Source: Flavobacteriales bacterium (GTDB lineage: Bacteria; Bacteroidota; Bacteroidia; Flavobacteriales; BACL11). From it: DNA of 12,116 nt. The DNA lies in assembly GCA_012960835.1 (NCBI GenBank), contig DUAL01000217.1, forward strand, positions 1 to 12,116, read 5' to 3'. The notes below the pieces were generated by a model. It saw only the letters and a program-made list of their open reading frames with translations. It was not told where the DNA came from and ran no database searches. This document shows, piece by piece, positions 1 to 6,953 of the stretch (its first letter is position 1; every line of letters starts with the position of its first letter). Position numbers and translations under genes: made by a program.

Positions 1-1179
1 TGTTAGGCTTCCATCAATAATGCAATTCACGAAATTGGCTTTTTGCAAATCCCTAATATGAGTTATTCCATTTATATCTTCATAAAAATTATTCAAAAGA
101 ACAGAGGGGGTATTCCGATTATTTAAATTCCAGAAATTCGCAAAAGTACAATGGGTAAATTCGTATTCTCCACCGATATTACAAACCACAGTATATTGTC
201 CACAATTGCTCACAATAGAATTATTTACCTTTAAATTTGCTCCTTGTCCTAAAATTCCTATGGCTGACATATTTTCAATAATGCAATTGTCTATTATAGC
301 TGTTGGGTCGTTATTTCCTACCGTATCGGCATGAATTCCGATTGTTCCTTCTTTAATGATAGCGTAATTAAATTGGTTATTAATACTTCCTGGCATCAGC
401 CAAATTCTATCCCATTGCCCTGGAGCATCATCATACCAAGTATCCAATCTATCTCCTTGAAAAACTACTTCATTTCCTACTATTCCAGTTACTTTTATTG
501 TACCTCCTGAATTGATACTATCAAAAGGATTTCCTACTAAGATCCCTGAATTTTTATGCAAATAAACTTGAGTGCCTGCATTAATTATTAGTTGACAGCC
601 AGGATCAACAATTACATAACCATAAATTACGTGAGGTTTATCATTATTCCACTCTTCATTACAATCCAATTCGTGATACCAAAACCGTAAAGTGTCTTCT
701 CCATCCATTATTTCTCCATAAGTATTTGCAGTATGGAAATAAGCATCTTGTCCGTATGCTACCAAATCTACATTTTGCACTTTTCCGCCAGTGTTAAATT
801 CAAGATTTGCATTTGTAATTAGTGGAGAATTTATATCATTTGGATCTATCCTTACTTCTACAAAAATAAAAACACTGTCCTTTGCTGGAATCTCTACATT
901 TTTTGCCTCACTTCCAGAAATTCCATCTACATTCATGGCGTAAAACTTGCTGTCCTCTCCTGTAATTATAATATTGGTTTTTACATCAAAATCATTTTTG
1001 TTATATATTTTCAAATGATGGGTGATAGAGCCAACAGTTGTAAAAACTGTATCAAACATTATGGTGTCGTTCGAAAAATGTAAAGTAGCTTTCCCCCCTG
1101 ATAAAACGGGTTCTTTTTTGCAAGAAAATAAGCAAATCAGTAATAAAAAAGCGGTACTAAATATTTGGAATGTTTTCAT
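1..1179 (-). CDS. Beta-helix lipoprotein, C-terminus beyond window
   Basis: The reading frame is open from ATG at 1179 down to base 1, giving 393 residues without a stop; the gene is cut by the window edge. The N-terminus is a lipoprotein signal: MKT, a hydrophobic run, then lipobox LFSC with Cys20, followed by KKE. The protein is therefore probably lipidated. The charged residues after Cys loosely resemble the surface-export signal known in some Bacteroidota lipoproteins (K followed by acidic residues), but the match is partial. Residues about 40-150 look like a beta-sandwich with a 'DTVFTTVGS' stretch. From about residue 190 onward, short repeated strands (AGTQVYLHKNSGILV, IIDNCIIENMSAIGI, VNNSIVSNCGQYTVV) are typical of a right-handed parallel beta-helix. 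Substrate and function are unknown. It is divergent from rpmE2, with 118 bp between them. Confidence 0.85.
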   Translation of the reverse strand, partial: MKTFQIFSTAFLLLICLFSCKKEPVLSGGKATLHFSNDTIMFDTVFTTVGSITHHLKIYNKNDFDVKTNIIITGEDSKFYAMNVDGISGSEAKNVEIPAKDSVFIFVEVRIDPNDINSPLITNANLEFNTGGKVQNVDLVAYGQDAYFHTANTYGEIMDGEDTLRFWYHELDCNEEWNNDKPHVIYGYVIVDPGCQLIINAGTQVYLHKNSGILVGNPFDSINSGGTIKVTGIVGNEVVFQGDRLDTWYDDAPGQWDRIWLMPGSINNQFNYAIIKEGTIGIHADTVGNNDPTAIIDNCIIENMSAIGILGQGANLKVNNSIVSNCGQYTVVCNIGGEYEFTHCTFANFWNLNNRNTPSVLLNNFYEDINGITHIRDLQKANFVNCIIDGSLT

Positions 1180-1184
1180 TTGCG

Positions 1185-1192
1185 CAAAGATA
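1185..1192 (-). promoter_or_regulatory. Candidate -7 box of the beta-helix lipoprotein gene
   Basis: On the minus strand this reads TATCTTTG, a perfect TAnnTTTG -7 element of the Bacteroidota primary sigma factor. It ends only 5 nt before the ATG at 1179, so transcription would begin at or within a few bases of the start codon. I see no clear -33 TTG at the usual spacing. Confidence 0.5.
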
Positions 1193-1268
1193 ATTAGTTA
1201 ATTCAGATTTCATTTACCTTATCAAACAAAAAAAAAGAAATTTAATTATGTTTTTCAGTAAAACTTTT

Positions 1269-1276
1269 TAATTTTG
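1269..1276 (+). promoter_or_regulatory. Candidate -7 box of rpmE2
   Basis: TAATTTTG fits TAnnTTTG and lies 21 nt before the rpmE2 ATG. A second TAATTTTG at 1286-1293 is too close to the ATG to be the likelier choice. No convincing -33 TTG is present, so this rests on the -7 box and its position alone. Confidence 0.45.
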
Positions 1277-1297
1277 CAGCCCAAATAATTTTGAGAG

Positions 1298-1552
1298 ATG
1301 AAAAAAGGAATACACCCAGAAGATTACAGATTAGTTGTGTTTAAAGATACTTCTAACGATTTTGCTTTTTTAACACGTTCTTGCGCTCCAGCAAGGGAAA
1401 ATATAAAATGGGAAGACGGTAACGAATACCCACTAATAAAAATGGAAATTTCTTCTGCTTCACATCCGTTTTATACAGGAAAAATGAAGTTGGTAGATAC
1501 GGCTGGTAGAATTGATAAATTCAAAAACAGATACAAGCACTTAAAGAAATAA
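1298..1552 (+). CDS. rpmE2: 50S ribosomal protein bL31, type B (zinc-free)
   Basis: This 84-residue protein matches type B bL31. It starts with MKKGIHPEDYRLVVFKD, has the SSASHPFYTGK segment near residues 52-62, and ends in a basic helix (KFKNRYKHLKK). Length is normal for the family. It contains a single cysteine (in RSCAPA), so the four-cysteine zinc site of type A L31 is absent; this marks the zinc-independent form. bL31 belongs to the large subunit and helps bridge the two subunits. Only a weak purine run (GAGAG) precedes the ATG, as expected in Bacteroidota. The gene has its own candidate promoter and is followed by a hairpin terminator, so it is probably monocistronic. Confidence 0.96.
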   Translation: MKKGIHPEDYRLVVFKDTSNDFAFLTRSCAPARENIKWEDGNEYPLIKMEISSASHPFYTGKMKLVDTAGRIDKFKNRYKHLKK

Positions 1553-1570
1553 GTTGCTTTTTTGATAATT

Positions 1571-1605
1571 AAAAAACCCTGCACTAAAAGTGTGGGCTTT
1601 TTCTT
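1571..1605 (+). terminator. Rho-independent-type terminator after rpmE2
   Basis: Six A's lead into CCCTGCACT, an AAA loop (1586-1588), then AGTGTGGGC and a T-rich tail. CACT pairs with AGTG, followed by two G-T wobbles and two C-G pairs, and after one C-C mismatch the flanking A and T tracts pair. It begins 18 nt after the rpmE2 stop and abuts the next promoter. Confidence 0.7.
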
Positions 1606-1613
1606 TACATTTG
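1606..1613 (+). promoter_or_regulatory. Candidate -7 box of the GlmU-like gene
   Basis: TACATTTG fits TAnnTTTG and ends 17 nt before the chosen ATG at 1631. It directly follows the rpmE2 terminator. There is no clear -33 TTG. Its presence supports 1631 as the start, because the upstream in-frame ATG at 1562 would lie before the promoter. Confidence 0.45.
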
Positions 1614-1630
1614 TATTTTATTTTTTTAAG

Positions 1631-2788
1631 ATGAACACCATACTTTTTGACCATAACAGAGTAGCATTTTTACCACTCACTTATACGCGCCCTATTGCCG
1701 ATTTAAGAATTGGAATTGTAACCATTAAAGAAAAATGGGAACATTATTGTTCTTTTGTGAGTGTAAAAACGGAAGACTATTTATCGGCTAAATTTCAAAT
1801 AACCCTTACTAATGAAAATCTTTGGGTAAATGCACAAGTTCTGCCTAATCAAGATATTGTTGATGAGATTAAAGCACTGCAAAAAGGGGAAGTTTTAGTA
1901 AAAAGCAATACGCCTATTGCGTTTTTTGGTGAACAATTTGACTTTGAATCTTTACAAAAAAAAGAATCAAAAAGTAATTTTACTCTCCTCTCTCACATTT
2001 GGGAGATTTTTAGCCAAAACGGAGAAGAAATTAAAAATGATTTTGATAGAATTACAAAAGGGCGAACTTCTCAAAAACTGGACGAGTTAAGTATAAAAGT
2101 TGGAGATTTTCCATTGTTTATAGAAGAAGGAGCAAAGGTAGAGTGTGTTTTTTTAAACTGTAAAGAGGGACCAATTTACATTGGAAAAAATGCAGAAATT
2201 ATGGAATGCTGTATGCTAAGAGGGCCATTTGCAATGGGTGAAGGGGCAGTGCTGAAAATGGGCACTCAAATTTATAGCGGCACTACTTTGGGTCCTTTTT
2301 GCAAAGTAGGAGGTGAGGTAAATAATGTGGTTTTTATGGGTTACTCCAATAAAGCACATGGTGGTTTCATAGGGAATTCTGTAATTGGGGAGTGGTGCAA
2401 TTTGGGCGCTGACAGCAATAATTCCAACCTTAAAAATAATTATGCAGAGGTGAAACTCTGGAATTATACAGCTAATAAATTCTTAAATACTGGACTTCAA
2501 TTTTGTGGACTTATAATGGGCGACCACTCAAAGTGTGGTATAAATACTATGTTTAATACAGGAACAGTGGTTGGGGTGAATGCCAATATTTTTGGCGCTG
2601 GATTTCCCCGAAATTTCATTCCATCTTTTAGTTGGGGAGGGGCTTCCGGATTTTCTACTTACAATACCAATAAAGCCTTTGAAGTTACCGAAATAGTAAT
2701 GGGGCGTAGAGGAGTTAGTTTTAATAAGGAGGAAAGAGAGATTCTTACCCATATTTTTAATCTGACAAAAGCTTACAGAAAAGATTAA
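1631..2788 (+). CDS. GlmU-like nucleotidyltransferase/acetyltransferase
   Basis: The 385-residue protein belongs to the Bacteroidota GlmU-like family, annotated as a putative UDP-GlcNAc diphosphorylase/glucosamine-1-phosphate N-acetyltransferase. The N-terminal domain (about 1-140) carries the family signature TRPIADLRIGIVTIKEKW at 19-36. The C-terminal part (about 160-325) is a left-handed beta-helix of hexapeptide repeats. Within it, KAHGGFIGNS (241-250) aligns with the E. coli GlmU segment holding catalytic His363, so His243 is the candidate base. The usual pyrophosphorylase motif GxGTRM is not visible, so the nucleotidyltransfer half is inferred from the family only. I chose ATG 1631 because an earlier in-frame ATG at 1562 would translate through the terminator and add 23 atypical residues. 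It probably supplies UDP-GlcNAc for peptidoglycan and lipopolysaccharide. Confidence 0.85.
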   Translation: MNTILFDHNRVAFLPLTYTRPIADLRIGIVTIKEKWEHYCSFVSVKTEDYLSAKFQITLTNENLWVNAQVLPNQDIVDEIKALQKGEVLVKSNTPIAFFGEQFDFESLQKKESKSNFTLLSHIWEIFSQNGEEIKNDFDRITKGRTSQKLDELSIKVGDFPLFIEEGAKVECVFLNCKEGPIYIGKNAEIMECCMLRGPFAMGEGAVLKMGTQIYSGTTLGPFCKVGGEVNNVVFMGYSNKAHGGFIGNSVIGEWCNLGADSNNSNLKNNYAEVKLWNYTANKFLNTGLQFCGLIMGDHSKCGINTMFNTGTVVGVNANIFGAGFPRNFIPSFSWGGASGFSTYNTNKAFEVTEIVMGRRGVSFNKEEREILTHIFNLTKAYRKD

Positions 2789-2793
2789 ATAAC

Positions 2794-2806
2794 TGCCAAT
2801 TTGAGC
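2794..2806 (+). promoter_or_regulatory. Imperfect TGCCA-N3-TGGCA copy upstream of the lon promoter
   Basis: TGCCAATTTGAGC retains the left half and part of the right half of the palindrome found perfectly at 2868-2880. Both copies are preceded by AC, giving ACTGCCA at 2792 and 2866. It is centred about 44 bp before the predicted transcription start. The TGCCAA here can also pair with TTGGCA at 2817-2822. It may be an operator or activator half-site; this is inferred from repetition only. Confidence 0.3.
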
Positions 2807-2816
2807 TTTTATTTGT

Positions 2817-2834
2817 TTGGCACAGCTTTTGCAT
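2817..2834 (+). promoter_or_regulatory. Sigma-54 (RpoN) promoter of lon
   Basis: TTGGCACAGCTTTTGCAT matches the -24/-12 consensus (TGGCAC, five bases, TTGCA) in every conserved position. The key GG (2819-2820) and GC (2831-2832) have the required spacing. Transcription would start near 2844, leaving a leader of about 49 nt before lon. No TAnnTTTG box is visible in this 104-bp gap. A sigma-54 promoter needs an ATP-driven activator, so lon would be switched by a dedicated signal. Confidence 0.75.
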
Positions 2835-2867
2835 CAACTATAATTATACTAATTTATAACAATTTAC

Positions 2868-2880
2868 TGCCACTTTGGCA
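2868..2880 (+). promoter_or_regulatory. Perfect TGCCA-CTT-TGGCA palindrome in the lon leader
   Basis: Five-base arms TGCCA and TGGCA flank CTT, 12 nt before the lon ATG and about 30 bp after the predicted sigma-54 start site. It could be a DNA operator for a dimeric regulator or a small RNA hairpin near the ribosome entry site. A related copy lies upstream at 2794-2806. Confidence 0.4.
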
Positions 2881-2892
2881 AAAACTTAGATA

Positions 2893-5313
2893 ATGAATAA
2901 AGATAAATTAAGATTAAATACCATATCCTTATCCGAATTAATTGAGGAAGAATCGGATTTTTTCCCCCTTTTAAGTCAGGAAGATGAGGATAAGATAGAG
3001 AAAGAGAAAACCCCCAAAACACTTCCGATTTTACCGCTTAGAAATACCGTGCTTTTTCCGGGAGTAATTATCCCAATTACAATTGGTAGAGACCATTCTA
3101 TTCGGCTGATTAAGGAAACTTATAAAGGCAATAGAACTATTGGCGTTTTGGCGCAAAAGGACCCAAATATTGAGTCTCCTGAAGTGGAGGATTTAAACAG
3201 TATTGGAACGGTTGCTCATATTCTGAAAATGCTAAGGATGCCTGATGGGAATATTACAGCAATTATTCAAGGACGGAAAAGATTTGAGATAGAGGAATTT
3301 GTGCAAACGGAACCCTATTTTAAGGCAAAAGTAAACCGTTTGGATGAGAAAAGACCAGAAAATAACGACAAAGAATTTGGTGCTTTGGTCGATTCGGTAA
3401 AAGATTTAGCGCTTCAAATAATTGAAGAGTCCCCCAATATTCCATCAGAAGCTACTCTTGCTATCAAAAACATTGAAAGCCCCTCTTTTGTTATCAATTT
3501 TGTGGCTTCCAATATGAATATTAGCTTAAGTGAAAAACAGATTTTACTAGAAGAAGTGGATTTAAAAGTTAGGGCAAGTAACGCATTAGGATTCTTAACA
3601 AAAGAGTTGCAAATGCTAGAAATGAAAAATGAGATTCAATCTAAAGTGCGAACTGATTTAGACAAGCAGCAAAGGGAATATTTTTTGCATCAGCAAATGA
3701 AGGCAATTCAGGAAGAATTAGGGGGAACAGGATCGGAACAAGAGATTGAAGAAATGCGCCAACAAGCAAGTGTAAAGAAATGGAGTAAAGAGGTGGCAGA
3801 ATCCTTTGAAAAAGATTTGAAAAAATTGCAAAGAATGAATCCTGGAATGGCTGATTATTCTGTGCACAGAAGTTATTTGGAATTGATGCTTGAACTACCT
3901 TGGGATGAATTTTCAGAAGATAGATTTGATTTAAAAAAGGCAAGAAAAATTTTAGATAGAGACCATTTTGGTTTGGAAAAAGTAAAGGAAAGAATCATTG
4001 AATTTTTAGCCGTTTTAAAGCTAAAAGGGAATATGAAATCGCCAATACTTTGCCTAAGTGGTCCTCCAGGAGTTGGAAAAACATCACTTGGAAGATCGGT
4101 AGCAGAAGCATTGGGCAGAAAATATGTAAGGGTTTCATTGGGTGGTTTGCGTGATGAAGCAGAAATAAGAGGGCACCGCAAAACTTATATTGGTGCTATG
4201 CCAGGGAGAATCATCAAATCAATAAAAAAGGCAGGAACATCCAATCCTGTATTTGTGCTGGATGAAATTGATAAAGTTACGCGTGATGCACATGGCGATC
4301 CTTCTTCTGCACTTTTGGAAGTGCTTGACCCAGAACAAAATGAAAGCTTCCATGATAATTATTTGGAGTTGGGTTATGATTTATCTAAAGTATTATTTAT
4401 TGCAACAGCCAATTCCTTAAATACCATTCAACCAGCACTATTAGATAGAATGGAAATTATTGAGATGAGCGGCTATACGGTAGAAGAAAAAGTTTCTATC
4501 GCTAAAAAACACCTTCTTCCAAAACAACTAAAAGAACATGGACTTGGCAGTAAAGATTTGGAATTACCCAATAAAGTGTTAGAGAAAATAGTAGATGGAT
4601 ACACCAGAGAATCGGGCGTTAGAGGTTTGGAGAAAGTGATTAGTAAAGTAATCCGATTTGCTGCAAAATGCATTGCAATGGAACAAGAATACGAAACAAA
4701 AGTGAGCGTATCAGATTTAGAAAACATATTGGGTCCTATAAGATTTGATAGAGATCGACTTTTAAATAATGATGTGGCAGGTGTGGCAACTGGTTTGGCA
4801 TGGACAAGAGTTGGGGGAGATATTCTTTTTATTGAATCGAGTTTAAGTAAAGGAAAGGGGAATTTGACCATTACTGGAAATCTGGGAAATGTGATGAAAG
4901 AATCCGCAACTATTGCTTTGGAATACTTAAAATCTCACGCAAAGGATTACAAAATTGATCCTGATATTTTCCAAAAATGGAATGTGCATATTCATGTGCC
5001 AGAAGGCGCTACTCCAAAAGATGGTCCTTCTGCCGGCATTACCATGTTCTCGGCTTTGGTTTCTGTTTTTACTCAGCAAAAAGTAAATAAAAAATTAGCC
5101 ATGACAGGTGAAATCACATTAAGAGGAAAAGTTCTTCCAGTTGGAGGCATAAAGGAGAAAATATTGGCTGCCAAACGTTCAGGAATTAAGGAAATTATTC
5201 TTTCTAAAGACAATAAAAAAGACATTGGAGAAATTAAAGCATCTTATTTGAAAGGATTAAAATTTCATTATGTGAGTAGTATGAAAGAAGTAACCGATAT
5301 TGCGCTTAACTAA
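2893..5313 (+). CDS. lon: ATP-dependent protease Lon (LonA type)
   Basis: The 806-residue cytoplasmic serine-lysine protease degrades misfolded and short-lived regulatory proteins. About 43 acidic and variable residues precede the Lon N-terminal substrate-binding domain, which opens with LPILPLRNTVLFPG. A coiled helical region follows (about 250-340, including KQQREYFLHQQMKAIQEELG). The AAA+ module has Walker A GPPGVGKT (390-397), Walker B VFVLDEID (Asp457, Glu458) and a sensor/arginine-finger stretch IATANSLNTIQPALLDRME. The protease domain has catalytic Ser713 in PKDGPSAGI and Lys756 in GGIKEK; their 43-residue spacing equals that of E. coli Ser679-Lys722. Length is in the family range and nothing is missing. 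Upstream is a full-consensus sigma-54 promoter, so expression is probably stress- or signal-dependent. A composite inverted repeat follows the stop codon. Confidence 0.98.
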   Translation: MNKDKLRLNTISLSELIEEESDFFPLLSQEDEDKIEKEKTPKTLPILPLRNTVLFPGVIIPITIGRDHSIRLIKETYKGNRTIGVLAQKDPNIESPEVEDLNSIGTVAHILKMLRMPDGNITAIIQGRKRFEIEEFVQTEPYFKAKVNRLDEKRPENNDKEFGALVDSVKDLALQIIEESPNIPSEATLAIKNIESPSFVINFVASNMNISLSEKQILLEEVDLKVRASNALGFLTKELQMLEMKNEIQSKVRTDLDKQQREYFLHQQMKAIQEELGGTGSEQEIEEMRQQASVKKWSKEVAESFEKDLKKLQRMNPGMADYSVHRSYLELMLELPWDEFSEDRFDLKKARKILDRDHFGLEKVKERIIEFLAVLKLKGNMKSPILCLSGPPGVGKTSLGRSVAEALGRKYVRVSLGGLRDEAEIRGHRKTYIGAMPGRIIKSIKKAGTSNPVFVLDEIDKVTRDAHGDPSSALLEVLDPEQNESFHDNYLELGYDLSKVLFIATANSLNTIQPALLDRMEIIEMSGYTVEEKVSIAKKHLLPKQLKEHGLGSKDLELPNKVLEKIVDGYTRESGVRGLEKVISKVIRFAAKCIAMEQEYETKVSVSDLENILGPIRFDRDRLLNNDVAGVATGLAWTRVGGDILFIESSLSKGKGNLTITGNLGNVMKESATIALEYLKSHAKDYKIDPDIFQKWNVHIHVPEGATPKDGPSAGITMFSALVSVFTQQKVNKKLAMTGEITLRGKVLPVGGIKEKILAAKRSGIKEIILSKDNKKDIGEIKASYLKGLKFHYVSSMKEVTDIALN

Positions 5314-5317
5314 TTCG

Positions 5318-5377
5318 TTAATTTGATAATGTGCAGATGAGCTAATTTATTATCAAATCAGCAAATTAGCACATTAA
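5318..5377 (+). repeat. Composite inverted repeat between lon and the NYN gene
   Basis: The 60-bp element begins and ends with TTAA. It contains three inverted pairs: ATTTGATAAT (5321-5330) with ATTATCAAAT (5349-5358), TAATGTGC (5327-5334) with GCACATTA (5369-5376), and GCTAATTT (5341-5348) with AAATTAGC (5363-5370). The first pair is a perfect 10-bp stem with an 18-nt loop. The pairs overlap, so only some can form at once. No U-tract follows, so it is not a classic terminator. It may still attenuate transcription, or it may be a dispersed intergenic repeat. I see only this copy in the window. Confidence 0.6.
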
Positions 5378-5381
5378 TCTT

Positions 5382-5389
5382 TATCTTTG
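5382..5389 (+). promoter_or_regulatory. Candidate -7 box of the NYN-porQ-cmk-ispH operon
   Basis: TATCTTTG is a perfect TAnnTTTG, ending 9 nt before the ATG at 5399 across an A-rich stretch. The mRNA leader would be only about 4-6 nt. No -33 TTG is found at the usual distance, which falls inside the inverted repeat. Confidence 0.5.
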
Positions 5390-5398
5390 TAAAAAAAA

Positions 5399-5920
5399 AT
5401 GACAAATTCAGAAACAGTTCTTATCAACCAGTCGGTTGCTATTTTAATTGATGGCAACAATATTGAAATGAGCTTACATTCCTTAATGAATGATAAAATG
5501 GCCATGATTAATTTTGATGTACTTATTCCAAAATTATTAGATAACAGAGGGCTTAATCGTCTCATATATTTTAGAGAAGGAAAAAGTATTTCTTCCAAAT
5601 TGGCCGATAGATTGCACGAGCATTATCATGGCTCAGTAGTGCCTTGCCACAAATCTGCCGATATTCCACTTACCATTAAAGCCACACAACTCGCCCAAAA
5701 GGTAGATACTATTATTATACTTTCAGGCGATTCAGATTATATTGAATTGATCCGCCACTTAAAAGGAGAAGGGGTAAGGGTAGAGGTGGCAGCAGTAGAA
5801 AAAACTACCGCACCTATTGTAAGGGCAGAGGCAGATTATTTTATCCCAATAGATGGGGATGATGTATTTGTATATAATAAGCCCGCTGGAAAGCCGTTTA
5901 AAAAGCAACAAAAATCATAA
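5399..5920 (+). CDS. NYN (LabA/DUF88) domain protein, putative RNase
   Basis: This 173-residue protein is a single NYN domain, the PIN-like nuclease fold of the LabA/DUF88 family. Conserved acidic residues are visible: Asp18 in ILIDGNN (first strand), Asp88 in KSADIPLTIKA, and Asp111/Asp113 in the LSGDSDY motif. Such residues bind metal ions in PIN-like ribonucleases. An LxxGVRVEV-like strand and a short basic tail (KPAGKPFKKQQKS) complete the protein. It has no signal peptide or membrane segment, so it is presumably cytoplasmic. Known relatives act in RNA processing or decay, but the substrate here cannot be read from sequence. It is the first gene of a compact run: porQ begins 1 nt after its stop codon, so the two are almost certainly co-transcribed. 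Confidence 0.88.
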   Translation: MTNSETVLINQSVAILIDGNNIEMSLHSLMNDKMAMINFDVLIPKLLDNRGLNRLIYFREGKSISSKLADRLHEHYHGSVVPCHKSADIPLTIKATQLAQKVDTIIILSGDSDYIELIRHLKGEGVRVEVAAVEKTTAPIVRAEADYFIPIDGDDVFVYNKPAGKPFKKQQKS

Positions 5921-5921
5921 A

Positions 5922-6953
5922 TTGAAACGCACATTCCTTTTTATTTTCCTGCTTTTTTTTACCACTAATATATTCTCCCAAATAGGAGGAGAAAACACTT
6001 TTGCTATTTTGGATTTTTCTACTTCCCCACGCACAGTTGCTATTGGAGGTGAGCTAATAGCAGTTTTTGATAATGATGTGGATATGGCTGCAAATAATCC
6101 TTCATTATTAAGTAAAAAAATGGATAATCAAATCTCCTTTAGTTTTGTAGATTATTTTTCTGACATTAATGCGGTTTCAGTAAATTATGCAAGAGAAAGT
6201 AAAAAGTTAGGCATGCTATTTTTTGGAGCAAAATCTCTGAATTATGGCAGCTTCACTAAAACAGATGAAACAGGAATTGAACTAGGAGAATTTACTGCCA
6301 ATGAGCAAATCATCACAGCAGGAATTAGCAAGCCCTTAAATGATAAATTTACTATTGGGGTGAACCTTAATTTCATTAATTCTAACTTAGAAAATTATTC
6401 TTCTATTGCTTTGGCAGGCAATTTGGGCTTAACTTATTATAATAAGGAACGAAAGTTATGTGTTTCTGTTCTGGCGAAAGATTTTGGAAGACAATTAAAA
6501 TCCTATGCAAATGAAAAAGAAATGTTGCCTTTTCAGTTGCAAATGGGCGTTTCCAAGAGGTTGGAACACTTGCCTTTTCGTTTTTCCATTGTAGCGCATC
6601 ACCTCAATAAATTTGATATCAGCAACAACTATTTAGAGCCATTAACTACCGATCCTATTTCAGGAGAAACTATTGAAAATAAGGAGTCTTTCGGCAAAAA
6701 AGTTTTAAGACATTTTGTTTTGGGTGGCGAACTAAATCCTGGAAGAAAAAATTTATTTATAAGAGGTGGATTTAACTTTCAAAGAAGGCAAGATATGATG
6801 GTTTCAACTCGACCTACCATGGTTGGGTTTTCTTGGGGATTGGGTTTTAAAATTTCCAAATTTCATTTGAATTATTCCAGAGCCACTTATCATTTAGCGG
6901 GCTCTACCAATATTTTTAGTTTCTCTACTAACCTTTCTTCTTTTGGCTTGTAA
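5922..6953 (+). CDS. porQ: Type IX secretion system protein PorQ (TTG start)
   Basis: The 343-residue protein matches the PorQ family of the type IX secretion system. PorQ is an outer-membrane beta-barrel of the attachment complex with PorU, PorV and PorZ, which anchors secreted proteins at the cell surface. The mature protein opens with the family stretch QIGGENTFAILDFSTSPR and continues as amphipathic strands to a C-terminal FSFSTNLSSFGL. I place the start at TTG 5922: it yields a typical signal peptide (MKRTF, hydrophobic core, cleavage near Ser19-Gln20) and follows the NYN stop by 1 nt. The alternative ATG at 5853 would overlap the NYN gene by 68 nt and put 23 polar residues before the signal peptide. 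The stop codon touches the cmk start with no gap. Confidence 0.9.
   Translation: MKRTFLFIFLLFFTTNIFSQIGGENTFAILDFSTSPRTVAIGGELIAVFDNDVDMAANNPSLLSKKMDNQISFSFVDYFSDINAVSVNYARESKKLGMLFFGAKSLNYGSFTKTDETGIELGEFTANEQIITAGISKPLNDKFTIGVNLNFINSNLENYSSIALAGNLGLTYYNKERKLCVSVLAKDFGRQLKSYANEKEMLPFQLQMGVSKRLEHLPFRFSIVAHHLNKFDISNNYLEPLTTDPISGETIENKESFGKKVLRHFVLGGELNPGRKNLFIRGGFNFQRRQDMMVSTRPTMVGFSWGLGFKISKFHLNYSRATYHLAGSTNIFSFSTNLSSFGL

Noticed and set aside
1286..1293. Second TAATTTTG before rpmE2 as the main -7 box
   Set aside because: It ends 4 nt before the ATG, so the start site would fall at or within the start codon; the box at 1269-1276 is better placed.
1562..1630. Earlier in-frame ATG giving a 408-residue GlmU-like protein
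   Set aside because: It would translate the rpmE2 terminator hairpin, lies before the candidate promoter box, and adds 23 residues unlike the family N-terminus, which begins MNTILFD.
3641..4871. Minus-strand open frames of about 100-132 codons opposite lon
   Set aside because: They are antisense to a fully conserved lon gene and show no recognisable domain; low-complexity composition fits shadow frames.
5853..5921. ATG start for porQ inside the NYN gene
   Set aside because: It would put polar residues ahead of an obvious signal peptide and overlap the NYN gene by 68 nt; TTG 5922 explains the sequence better.
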